A stretch of 23,771 bases of DNA, taken from positions 2,985 through 26,755 of the IMG/VR virus record IMGVR_UViG_3300030099_005981. One strand, written 5' to 3'. The stretch is from a virus. Below the pieces are notes generated by a model, which saw only the letters and a program-made list of their open reading frames with translations, ran no database searches and had not been told where the DNA came from. The number at the start of each line of letters is the position of its first letter. Within the stretch, counting starts at the first letter, position 1. This document shows, in pieces, positions 8,140-15,705 of this stretch. The translations under genes were made by a program, and so were the position numbers.

Positions 8140-8149
8140 ATTTTTTTAT

Positions 8150-10054
8150 TTAAAGTGGAATACCTACACCACTTCCTCTTTCAGTAACACCTGGACCTGC
8201 AGCTGTTTGAACGTTTTGTGGGTACGTAACTATTTTAGTTTTACCGTTCTCTAATCTTTCTTTTTCAACACCTTTTATCATACTGAAAGCCATTATAACA
8301 TTTTGATTAGGAGAACCATCAGGGTGTGGTTCCGTACTTATACCTGATTTTTGAAAATTTTCTAAGACATTTTGAAATGCTCTTACATCACTAAAACCTG
8401 GTCTTGCTTCTGCAGCGAATACTAGATTGTTGGGTACGTTGATGGGTGGCACTGGGGGTATCTTTATATACTTTAATAAAGTATCTAATATACTCCTACA
8501 ATCTCCGAGATTATCCAAAGAATCAACAGCAGAAAGTAAGGTTTGAATTAAAGAATTAATTATTGCAAGTTGTTTTTGGTGCTTTTCTTTTATTACCTCT
8601 TGTAAAATGTCTTTAACTAATTTTATTATATATTTTTTAATTTCTTGCCAGATAAACTCTAAAATTATATCTTTTAACCTTTTTACTATTTTCCAAATAA
8701 GTCTAAAAAACTTTTTAATAAAATCCATAATATCAAAGTTTTCTAAAAACTCTCCTATCGCTTTTAAAGCTATAGCAAAACCTAAAATAACTTTAGGTGT
8801 TAAAATTAAACTTATCAAAATTAAGGGTAATTTCTTTAATATATTTAAATCAAAATCTGCTTGTAAAGCTGGTAATCTGAAACTTAGTCCTTTGGAGCCA
8901 TCTACAGTCATTCCTTGTACAGCGGCTTCCATACCAGAGTTTATTTGCATACCTTCTAGACCAAAATTACCTTCACTTAATAACGAATCTATAATTCCGT
9001 TTAATTCATCCACGTCGACACCACCCTCAATATCGTTACATGTTACAAATTTAATTAGTCCTTTAAGTTTTAAATTTGTTTCTTCTTCTATATTTCTTAG
9101 GTCTTGTGGACCAAAATCCCAAAAGTCAGTGTTAGCACCTGGTATATCTTCAGCTAAATGCCCTATACCCGACGAATTAATTGGGGCTCCCGTAGAACCG
9201 TCACCATCATCGTCACACAAAGCCATTAATTTATCTATTACTTTACCAAATTTACCTTTTAACTCTACTTCTCTACCACTTAAATCCGCTTGAATACTTA
9301 AAAATCCAGATAAGGAATCTAGTAAAACACCTAAAAAATTTTGTCCTTCAAATATTTTTATAGAATCATAGTAATCTCTTAAAAATTCTACTAATTTTCT
9401 ATCGTTTTGTGGTAATATGGTATTATCATCAAAAGTATCATTATAACCTACGGGTCTTATTATGTAATTTTCATTACCATCAAACTCTATAGTGAACAGT
9501 CTTTGTCCAGAACCACCTAAATAATCTTGTTGTAGTGTTGGGTTTTCTAGTCTTTGAAATAATTCTTTATTAGTTGAATATGGTATTTGACCAGTACTTG
9601 GGTCTAACTTTTCATATGTAGCTTTACCCACATTACTGGTTGGCGAGTTTTTAAGTAATCTAAATGGGTCTATACTTTTTATAGGTATTTCCATAGCGTT
9701 AGAATCAACACCAGTTGTGGAATTAGAGGAAGGTATTGTAAAGTTAACATTACAATTTATAAATTTGACTAGTTCCTCAAAAACTACTTCCTTACATTCA
9801 TCAGCTAATTGAGGTGTCTCCTTACCAAGTTTTTCTCTTAAATCTGTAATAGCTTCATTACCCCCAGTAGTTTTAATTAAATCCATAAAGTAAGTCAACA
9901 TATTAGCACCTTCCTCCTGAGTACTTTCCATAGAACTCATTAGACTATCTAAATTAACTTGTTCTTTTAATGAATCTATAGCGTCATTAGTATTTTGAAG
10001 GTTTTGAATACCATCTAATCCTTTACGTTTACTATCTGAAATATCTTGTGCCAT
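8150..10054 (-). CDS. Large virion structural protein, possible tape-measure or baseplate hub component
   Basis: No family recognised with certainty. Residues 1-75 are helical and charged. Residues about 90-400 look globular. Residues about 405-430 are strongly hydrophobic (L-P-L-I-L-I-S-L-I-L-T-P and G-F-A-I-A-L-K-A-I-G), followed to about 492 by a long amphipathic, Lys/Ile-rich helix region. The C-terminal 100 residues include P-P-V-P-P-I-N-V-P and end in a Gly-rich tail. Hydrophobic helical segments in a 600-residue phage protein are typical of tape-measure proteins, which can insert in the host membrane; T4 gp29 has a similar length. It is immediately followed by the coiled-coil and gp5-like genes, supporting a baseplate/tail role. 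Assignment is by context. Confidence 0.5.
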   Translation of the reverse strand: MAQDISDSKRKGLDGIQNLQNTNDAIDSLKEQVNLDSLMSSMESTQEEGANMLTYFMDLIKTTGGNEAITDLREKLGKETPQLADECKEVVFEELVKFINCNVNFTIPSSNSTTGVDSNAMEIPIKSIDPFRLLKNSPTSNVGKATYEKLDPSTGQIPYSTNKELFQRLENPTLQQDYLGGSGQRLFTIEFDGNENYIIRPVGYNDTFDDNTILPQNDRKLVEFLRDYYDSIKIFEGQNFLGVLLDSLSGFLSIQADLSGREVELKGKFGKVIDKLMALCDDDGDGSTGAPINSSGIGHLAEDIPGANTDFWDFGPQDLRNIEEETNLKLKGLIKFVTCNDIEGGVDVDELNGIIDSLLSEGNFGLEGMQINSGMEAAVQGMTVDGSKGLSFRLPALQADFDLNILKKLPLILISLILTPKVILGFAIALKAIGEFLENFDIMDFIKKFFRLIWKIVKRLKDIILEFIWQEIKKYIIKLVKDILQEVIKEKHQKQLAIINSLIQTLLSAVDSLDNLGDCRSILDTLLKYIKIPPVPPINVPNNLVFAAEARPGFSDVRAFQNVLENFQKSGISTEPHPDGSPNQNVIMAFSMIKGVEKERLENGKTKIVTYPQNVQTAAGPGVTERGSGVGIPL

Positions 10055-10422
10055 TACATTTTATATTCATCTTTTTTATCATCCTCATCTTTTTTATTTA
10101 AAAGTAGATTTAAAGATTCACGGTCATCTAACGATAAGGTGCCCAGAGAGTCTGCGTCACCTATCTGTTTTTGAGTTAAGGTACTTTGTATTTTAGCTAA
10201 TTGAATTTTTTTCTCTAATGAGGAGTCTATTACTTTTTGTTGTTCTTTTATGACTGGACCTAACTGTTGTAAGTCGTCAGCTCCTTGCATAAAACCTAAC
10301 ATCTTGTTTTGAATACGAATTGCAGTAGTTCTTTGTTCCACACATTCATTATATATTTCTTGTAATAGTGCTAGGACACTTTCATTATTTAATTGTATAT
10401 CTTTTTTTTTGGGTCTAGGCAT
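10054..10422 (-). CDS. Small coiled-coil protein, unknown (virion or assembly)
   Basis: A 122-aa protein with a basic N-terminus M-P-R-P-K-K-K, a helical, Gln/Lys-rich middle (about residues 10-85) suited to a coiled coil, and a strongly charged tail with D-E-D-D-K-K-D-E. It overlaps by one base the start of the 634-aa structural gene downstream (TAATG), which implies co-translation. The N-terminal M-P-R-P-K-x-K motif is shared with the sigma-like protein encoded just upstream. A 44-base gap separates it from that gene. No function recognised. Confidence 0.6.
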   Translation of the reverse strand: MPRPKKKDIQLNNESVLALLQEIYNECVEQRTTAIRIQNKMLGFMQGADDLQQLGPVIKEQQKVIDSSLEKKIQLAKIQSTLTQKQIGDADSLGTLSLDDRESLNLLLNKKDEDDKKDEYKM

Positions 10423-10466
10423 AATACATTGTTTTATATTAAATAAATACCAGTAATGATGAAAGC

Positions 10467-11171
10467 CTATTCTCCCGAGTCATCTATGACACCCTTATAG
10501 ATTACTTTGAACTTTTTTAAAGAGTTACGTATTTCTTTAGTCGAAAGATTTGTCATCTCTCTTAAATTTAAGAGCACTAAATTTTTATTAAACTTATTCC
10601 CCTCACCGTGAATAAATATTTCATCATAATTACTAAAAACTTCTATTAAAGCTGAACCTATCTTTACCTCATTTTCATTTAAATGAGTTGTAGACATAAA
10701 TTCCTCAATACGGTCTATTAAGTCTATAAAAAATTTAGAATGGTCGGTTGGTCCGTCATTATGGATATAGTATATTTGGTCTTCTCTGGTTTCCAAAGAA
10801 GTAGAGATATCTTCATATGAAATGTTTCTATTCTGGTGTTTTTGGTCTTTTATTATTTGACCCATCAAATAGTTTTTACAAATAGTACCAAAATAAGAAT
10901 AAGCTTTTTTACCTTTAGCTGGTTTGAATTTATCTGCTTTAGTTATTAAGAAAGATAAAACATCAGCGTGTATATCTCTAAATTCTTCACCTTTTCTATA
11001 TAATTTATACCTCCTAATGATACTGTCTATCATTTTATTTAAAGGTGAATATAGATGTTTATTATATATTTGATTTTTTTCAGTTAGAGTAGTAGCTGTT
11101 AAAAACATGCGAACCGCAGCTTCCTGTGGTTCACCAAAATACATAGTATTTTTAGATTTAGGCCTTGGCAC
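10467..11171 (-). CDS. 55: Late-transcription sigma factor, gp55-like
   Basis: Likely the phage sigma factor that directs host RNA polymerase to late promoters. Residues about 60-115 look like sigma-70 region 2: F-R-D-I-H-A-D-V-L-S-F-L-I, then K-F-K-P-A-K-G-K-K-A-Y-S-Y-F-G-T-I-C-K-N-Y-L, which is the core-binding/-10 pattern characteristic of T4-type gp55 proteins. The C-terminal part (S-T-K-E-I-R-N-S-L-K-K-F) may be a small DNA-binding or clamp-binding region. The length of 234 aa compares with 185 for T4 gp55. The start is GTG, overlapping the upstream glycosyltransferase stop (TAGTG); it is supported by the M-P-R-P-K-S-K N-terminus, typical of phage gp55 relatives. It lies between structural genes and the glycan block. 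Confidence 0.75.
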   Translation of the reverse strand: MPRPKSKNTMYFGEPQEAAVRMFLTATTLTEKNQIYNKHLYSPLNKMIDSIIRRYKLYRKGEEFRDIHADVLSFLITKADKFKPAKGKKAYSYFGTICKNYLMGQIIKDQKHQNRNISYEDISTSLETREDQIYYIHNDGPTDHSKFFIDLIDRIEEFMSTTHLNENEVKIGSALIEVFSNYDEIFIHGEGNKFNKNLVLLNLREMTNLSTKEIRNSLKKFKVIYKGVIDDSGE

Positions 11172-11968
11172 TACACTGTCTCTGGTTCGTATTTTATTCC
11201 TCTATCGGTAGTAAAAAAGTATTCTTTCTTTGCTGACTCAATCCAAAAATTAGCCTCATCAGAACTAATTTTTTTAGATTCATCATACCTATAGTCCCAA
11301 AATAAAGAACCACTTCTCATATTGGTGTGTTTATAACCTACTTTAGGTATCGTAAATATTTTTACATCATTATAAGTAGCTCTTAAAAGTAATTCATAAA
11401 CAAAGGTTAGTTTCATTGATGGTTTAAAACCACCTATTTCTTCAAATTTTTCTTTATCAATTACAAGACCACTGGTTTGGAAATTAGGATACCTTAGAAG
11501 ACATGCATTATCTAGATAACCCATTTTATCACTAAAATTCATTGCCCAAACAGCTTCATTAGTAAAGTTTATAAATTCTCCTTCGTCTGTCACGTCCACC
11601 ACTAAAGGTAAAAATATGTCTACATCATTATAGTGTGAAGAATATTTTTCTACATTATTAAACCAAATATTTGAATATTCATCATCATATTCTAAAATAG
11701 AAAACCATTTAGTTTTAACTTGGGATGCTCCATAATTAATCTGGGACATATAATCTGTTTCACCTTCATTTTCTACGACTTCCACATTTAATTCTTCAAA
11801 GTTAAAATTATCTAAATAATTTTTTAATTTATCGTCTTTAGACCTTACAATCAAAATGTTTGAAGGTACTGAAGTTTGACTTTTTAGACTTTTTACACAG
11901 TTGATAAAGTAGTTATTAAATTTTTCATCTATCTTATGTAGTGGGATAATTACTGTTATATTTTCCAT
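11171..11968 (-). CDS. GT2-like (GT-A fold) glycosyltransferase
   Basis: The N-terminus I-T-V-I-I-P-L-H-K, the conserved S-L-K-S-Q-T, and a metal/nucleotide-binding acidic motif I-L-E-Y-D-D-E-Y at residues 91-98 (in the usual DxD place) mark a GT-A fold transferase of the GT2 type. Later, G-L-V-I-D-K-E-K-F-E-E-I-G-G-F (about residues 167-181) matches the acceptor-side motif of the family. It probably transfers a sugar from a nucleotide-sugar donor in the cytoplasm; donor and acceptor cannot be read. It overlaps the gp55-like gene by one base and has a one-base gap to the GT4-like gene on the other side, so the three are co-transcribed. Confidence 0.8.
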   Translation of the reverse strand: MENITVIIPLHKIDEKFNNYFINCVKSLKSQTSVPSNILIVRSKDDKLKNYLDNFNFEELNVEVVENEGETDYMSQINYGASQVKTKWFSILEYDDEYSNIWFNNVEKYSSHYNDVDIFLPLVVDVTDEGEFINFTNEAVWAMNFSDKMGYLDNACLLRYPNFQTSGLVIDKEKFEEIGGFKPSMKLTFVYELLLRATYNDVKIFTIPKVGYKHTNMRSGSLFWDYRYDESKKISSDEANFWIESAKKEYFFTTDRGIKYEPETV

Positions 11969-11969
11969 T

Positions 11970-13061
11970 TTATTTTTCTTCTTTTAAAGTAAATTTATTT
12001 AAAGCATTTTCTAATTCTTTTATTTTTTCTTCTTCTACCTTACCAAAAAATTCTAGTAATTGAGCAGTAGTATTTTCTACAGTGTAAGGTTCTATAGTTT
12101 TATCCATTTCTTCCAGTAGTTGTTCTGGTAATGAATCTTCTAACCATGTTTTAATGTAAGCTTGGATAATATCTACAATTTGTGTAGACTCGTAAGTCCA
12201 AAAACCGTTTTCTTCTTTCAGCCAATCTGGTTTTAAGTTAGGAATTTTACCAATTACTGGAACACCAGTTTTCATACATTCTAGAGGGAAAGTACCAAAA
12301 CCTGATATGTCATCCACCCAAACACCAACACACATTTCATTTAAAGTGTTAGCGAAAAATTCTACTGACATTCCTCTCATGTCTCTAAACGTTATCCATT
12401 TAAATTGTGGGTACTTAGCGTAAAAAGTTTTTACAATTTTCATAGTATCTCTAGGGTCTCTAGTATGTATCCCAATTATTGGTTGACCTGGTAATTTTTG
12501 ATTTTTGAATACAGGAGAAATATTTGGTGTTATCACCGAAACATTCATTTGTGGGAAAACACTGTTAATGTACTCTTTTGATGTTTGTGAAGTTGTTATA
12601 GCGTAAGTGTAACCATAGTTTATCCATTGGACTCCAGGTTGTAACATTTCAAATATATAATCATAAGATTGACATAAAACAATTTTTGTACATGCCATAT
12701 CTTTAGTTTGTTCCATTACGTGACCAAACAATTCAGGTACTACAAGTATATCTTCTGGACCCACTTTTAGTTCACCCGTTTCTACACAAGCATGTGGAAG
12801 TTCAGCGAATTCTTCACCTAACCAATCCTCTATAGATAACCACTCTGGATTACCGTCTTTAATTTTATAATCTTTTTTCTCATGTAAGATTATTGCGTCA
12901 TATCCATTTTCTCTTAATGTCTTAACTAACCCATAGATATATGAAATTGAAGCTTTTGGATTACCTTTAGTATCTTGAGTAAGGAAATATAACTTACCTG
13001 TTTTATTTTTTACTAGGTTTAAAGCTTCTTCTATTTTTTTAAAATTTTTGTCGTCTGCCAT
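11970..13061 (-). CDS. GT4-like (GT-B fold) glycosyltransferase
   Basis: A 363-aa protein with a GT-B two-domain layout. The N-terminal half starts with a beta-strand (K-L-Y-F-L-T-Q-D) and an S-x-x-Y-x-x-x-L-V-K-T-L helix as in glycan synthases. The C-terminal half holds I-G-I-H-T-R-D (around residue 196) and the donor-binding signature W-V-D-D-I-S-G-F-G-T-F-P-L-E-C-M-K-T-G-V-P-V-I-G (about 248-271), the E-x7-E-like region of GT4 enzymes. The last 60 residues are helical and charged. It probably adds a sugar to a growing cytoplasmic glycan; specificity is not visible. It follows a 104-aa unknown gene by 6 bases. Confidence 0.78.
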   Translation of the reverse strand: MADDKNFKKIEEALNLVKNKTGKLYFLTQDTKGNPKASISYIYGLVKTLRENGYDAIILHEKKDYKIKDGNPEWLSIEDWLGEEFAELPHACVETGELKVGPEDILVVPELFGHVMEQTKDMACTKIVLCQSYDYIFEMLQPGVQWINYGYTYAITTSQTSKEYINSVFPQMNVSVITPNISPVFKNQKLPGQPIIGIHTRDPRDTMKIVKTFYAKYPQFKWITFRDMRGMSVEFFANTLNEMCVGVWVDDISGFGTFPLECMKTGVPVIGKIPNLKPDWLKEENGFWTYESTQIVDIIQAYIKTWLEDSLPEQLLEEMDKTIEPYTVENTTAQLLEFFGKVEEEKIKELENALNKFTLKEEK

Positions 13062-13067
13062 TTTAGT

Positions 13068-13382
13068 TTAATTAACTTCTTTTATTATTTTATATTCGAT
13101 TAATGTATTTAATGCTAATTTAAAGGGAAATGTAGAATTATCAAGACTTTTATAACCCATTTTATCATCAATTTGTTCGTCCCCTGTAAATATAACATCT
13201 AGTAAGGTTCTTAATGTTTCATATTTTGCTGCGTTTATAGCTAATCCAGAGGACTCCACCTCTTCTTGAGTGGTATCTAAGGTAATCTCCGACATTAGTC
13301 TTTCAACGTCTACAACCATTTTCACACCCATAATATTCACTTGGAAATCTTTAAGCGAGTTCGTTTCTTTCAATATACTCAT
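13068..13382 (-). CDS. Hypothetical protein
   Basis: A 104-aa acidic, probably all-helical protein with no recognised motif, signal peptide or membrane segment. It begins M-S-I-L-K-E-T-N-S-L-K-D and has a T-L-D-T-T-Q-E-E-V-E central segment. Its first 32 bases overlap the 3' end of the HAD-like gene upstream, a long overlap that suggests translational coupling. It is embedded in the same-strand run of genes between the PhoH-like ATPase and the glycosyltransferases. No function can be given. Confidence 0.6.
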   Translation of the reverse strand: MSILKETNSLKDFQVNIMGVKMVVDVERLMSEITLDTTQEEVESSGLAINAAKYETLRTLLDVIFTGDEQIDDKMGYKSLDNSTFPFKLALNTLIEYKIIKEVN

Positions 13383-13926
13383 TTTCTACTAATTCTTTAA
13401 ATGAAGTGACTTTAATTATTTCATTGTTTTTAACGTCACTTTCTTTTTTATTTACTGTAATATATGTACTTTCACCTACATTAATAATGTTTTCGTTGTT
13501 AGTTATGATAATGTCAGCTTCTTTGTTAACATTAATATAATCTTTTAAAGGAAAAAATTTAACGTTATCTATTAACAAACCCATTCTAGCTAAAAACATT
13601 AAAGTAGCTGGTTTGGACTTTTCAATCTCATTAGAAAAAATAGTAAGATTATGTTCGTCCCTATACTTTTTATAAAATTCATTTAACATAAAAGAAATAC
13701 CATCTTCTGTTTCTGAAGCATAACCGAATATTCTCATAGGTGCTTCCACATACATAAACTCTATCAGTTCATCACCATTCTCAACACCCAGGTATTTTTG
13801 TAAGTCTTGACCATCATAATCCTCAGTAAACTCTTTTTCTGGATTATCACTTTTATAGACTTGAATGGTTTTAGTGTTTATATCTCTTATTATATTATTT
13901 AATTCTATGTATATATTTTTTTTCAT
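13351..13926 (-). CDS. HAD-like protein with apparently degenerate active site
   Basis: The layout resembles a small HAD-superfamily phosphatase or nucleotidase, but catalytic positions look altered. The start K-K-N-I-Y-I-E8-L-N10-N-I-I-R-D occupies the place of HAD motif I (D-x-D-x-x-x-R-D). L-T-I-F-S98-N fits motif II. The segment A-D-I-I-I-T-N-N (137-144) fits the place of motif IV, where two Asp are normal. A K-x-x-T-L-x-F-L-A-R-M-G helix lies between. If the alignment is right, the nucleophile Asp is Glu and the second Asp is Asn, so the protein would be inactive as a phosphatase and may bind a ligand or partner. Assignment to HAD is by eye and uncertain. It sits downstream of PhoH with a 38-base gap. 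Confidence 0.45.
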   Translation of the reverse strand: MKKNIYIELNNIIRDINTKTIQVYKSDNPEKEFTEDYDGQDLQKYLGVENGDELIEFMYVEAPMRIFGYASETEDGISFMLNEFYKKYRDEHNLTIFSNEIEKSKPATLMFLARMGLLIDNVKFFPLKDYINVNKEADIIITNNENIINVGESTYITVNKKESDVKNNEIIKVTSFKELVENEYIERNELA

Positions 13927-13964
13927 TAATTACAATTTAGTTAAATTATAGTACTTGTAAACTA

Positions 13965-14627
13965 TTAATAACCTGTTAATAATGTTAATACTTCATCTAT
14001 AGCTTCATGACGATGATTGTCTTCTAAAACAGATTTAAAAACAAATTCAGAATCTTTGATTTTTGGAATTTCATGAATTGCAGAATAATTTTTGTCTTTT
14101 AAATCTATTTGTTGGTTATCACCACAAAATATCATAGTAGAATTTTTTCCTAACCTACCTAAAGCCATGTTTAATTGAGACTTAGTTAGGTTTTGAAATT
14201 CGTCTACTATAACAACACAATTTTCAAATGTCCTTCCTCTAAAATGTGCTAAAGAAACAAGTTCAATACTCTCATCCTCTTCCATTTTTTCTAATATCGT
14301 GGGTTTATTATAAACCTTTCTCATATTACTTCTAATAGGTACCAGCCAAGGCTCCATTTTTTCTTTTTCAGAACCAGGTAAAAAACCATTATCTTCAGTA
14401 GAAACTGTGGGACGAGTTATTATAATTTTATTTACCATTCTTTTAAAAAACATATCTAATGCTGTTTGACAAGCTAATAACGTTTTTCCAGAACCAGCTT
14501 TACCCACAATAAAATTAAAAGGATGGGTTAACATTTCTGCTTTAGATAACTTTTGTTCTTGAGATAAAGTTATAGAAAATCTTACAGGTCCTTTAGGTGG
14601 AACTTTATCAATGTTTTGTTTTGCCAT
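13965..14627 (-). CDS. phoH: PhoH-like P-loop ATPase
   Basis: Cytoplasmic ATPase of the PhoH family. Walker A is G-K-A-G-S-G-K-T (42-49), Walker B is V-V-I-V-D-E-F-Q-N (138-146), and the family-specific T-R-P (71-73), F-R-G-R-T-F (129-134) and C-G-D-N-Q-Q-I-D (168-175) motifs are all present and intact. It is the short form of about 220 residues, without the PIN domain found in PhoH2. PhoH-like genes are very common in marine and other phages; the role is not established, with RNA-related helicase or nucleotide functions suggested. The gene lies 10 bases downstream of gmd, whose leader and its own are A/T-rich without a Shine-Dalgarno. Confidence 0.92.
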   Translation of the reverse strand: MAKQNIDKVPPKGPVRFSITLSQEQKLSKAEMLTHPFNFIVGKAGSGKTLLACQTALDMFFKRMVNKIIITRPTVSTEDNGFLPGSEKEKMEPWLVPIRSNMRKVYNKPTILEKMEEDESIELVSLAHFRGRTFENCVVIVDEFQNLTKSQLNMALGRLGKNSTMIFCGDNQQIDLKDKNYSAIHEIPKIKDSEFVFKSVLEDNHRHEAIDEVLTLLTGY

Positions 14628-14637
14628 TTTTTTTTAT

Positions 14638-15627
14638 TTAATAACTTATTTCTTGTTTTGCACTGTAAACTTTCATCCAGTGGTCCACCATTTCCTCCAT
14701 TAACATCTTAAAACTATATTTAGGTTTCCACCCAAGCTCAGTTCTAATTTTAGTAGAGTCTCCTTTTAAATATGGTAGTTCTTCAGGTCTCATATATTTT
14801 GGGTTTTGAACTACGTAATCTTCATAATTTAAATCTAAATGTTTAAAAACAACGTCACACATTTCTCTGACTGAATGAGTCTCCATTGTAGAAACAACCC
14901 AATCACCAGGTTCATCTTGTTGTAACATAAGATGCATTGCTCTAACATAATCATAAGAGTGACCCCAGTCTCTATAAGAGTCCATATTACCCAGTTCTAG
15001 TTTATCTTGTAATCCTAGTTTAATTCTAACTGCCGCTTTTACCACTTTGTTTGTTACAAAATTTGACCCTCTTCTAGGTGATTCGTGGTTAAATAGTATT
15101 CCATTAGTTGCGTGTAATTTATAAGCTCTTCTGTAATTTCTAACAATATTATAACCAAATACTTTAGAACACCCATAAGGTGATACTGGATTCATTACTG
15201 TAGTTTCTCTTTGAAACCCATCTTCGTCTACAGTTAAACCAAACATTTCCGAAGAACTAGCTTGATAGAACTTAGAGTTTGGACAACTCCTTCTATAGGC
15301 TTCTAAAATATTTAAAACACCTAAGGAATTAGTTTGTACTGTAAATTGTGGTATGTCAAAACTAATTCTAACATGTGATTGTGCAGCAATATTATATATT
15401 TCGTCAGGTTGTATCTTATCCAAAAGCCTCTCTAACCCTCCTTGGTCTAATAGGTCACCATAATAAGTTTTTATTTTACCTTCTAAATGATTTAATCTAG
15501 TATCTTGGTGTTCTGGAGTAGAATTTCTTCTGACAATCCCGTGTACATCATATCCAAGCTCTACTAAGTATTCGGCAAGATAACTTCCATCTTGTCCTCC
15601 TATACCCGTAATAAATGCTTTTTTCAT
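14638..15627 (-). CDS. gmd: GDP-mannose 4,6-dehydratase
   Basis: Converts GDP-D-mannose to GDP-4-keto-6-deoxy-D-mannose, the first step toward GDP-L-fucose and related deoxysugars. It is an extended SDR enzyme: NADP-binding G-I-G-G-Q-D-G (8-14), R-R-N-S-T-P-E-H, the S-S-S-E-M-F-G segment with catalytic Ser/Glu (124-130), Y151-x-x-x-K155, and the diagnostic N-H-E-S-P-R-R-G (180-187). The length of 329 aa is normal for short Gmd forms and all catalytic residues are present, so it should be active. The second enzyme of the pathway, Fcl, is encoded 1.4 kb upstream. The 78-base gap before this gene is among the longest on this strand and contains a possible late promoter. Confidence 0.95.
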   Translation of the reverse strand: MKKAFITGIGGQDGSYLAEYLVELGYDVHGIVRRNSTPEHQDTRLNHLEGKIKTYYGDLLDQGGLERLLDKIQPDEIYNIAAQSHVRISFDIPQFTVQTNSLGVLNILEAYRRSCPNSKFYQASSSEMFGLTVDEDGFQRETTVMNPVSPYGCSKVFGYNIVRNYRRAYKLHATNGILFNHESPRRGSNFVTNKVVKAAVRIKLGLQDKLELGNMDSYRDWGHSYDYVRAMHLMLQQDEPGDWVVSTMETHSVREMCDVVFKHLDLNYEDYVVQNPKYMRPEELPYLKGDSTKIRTELGWKPKYSFKMLMEEMVDHWMKVYSAKQEISY

Positions 15628-15705
15628 ATTTTTAATTTATTTGATTCTCTTTTTATTAATATAATCACCAAAGCTCTTTTCGTAAATAGTTTTAATATTA
15701 TTAGA

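Noticed and set aside
8607-9293. 228-aa + strand open frame inside the large structural gene
   Set aside because: Antisense to a convincing 634-aa gene; its composition (Ile/Ser/Leu/Phe-rich) reflects reverse complement of Lys/Leu/Asp codons and no family features are seen.
10431-10438. TATAAAAC on the - strand ahead of the 122-aa coiled-coil gene, considered as a late promoter
   Set aside because: It ends only 8 bases before the start codon, leaving almost no leader; likely chance in AT-rich spacer. The similar TATAAAAT at 21105-21112 is closer still to its gene start.
13068-13926. Programmed frameshift joining the HAD-like and 104-aa proteins
   Set aside because: The 32-base overlap allowed the idea, but no clear slippery heptamer was seen and the downstream gene has its own ATG; simple coupling is sufficient.
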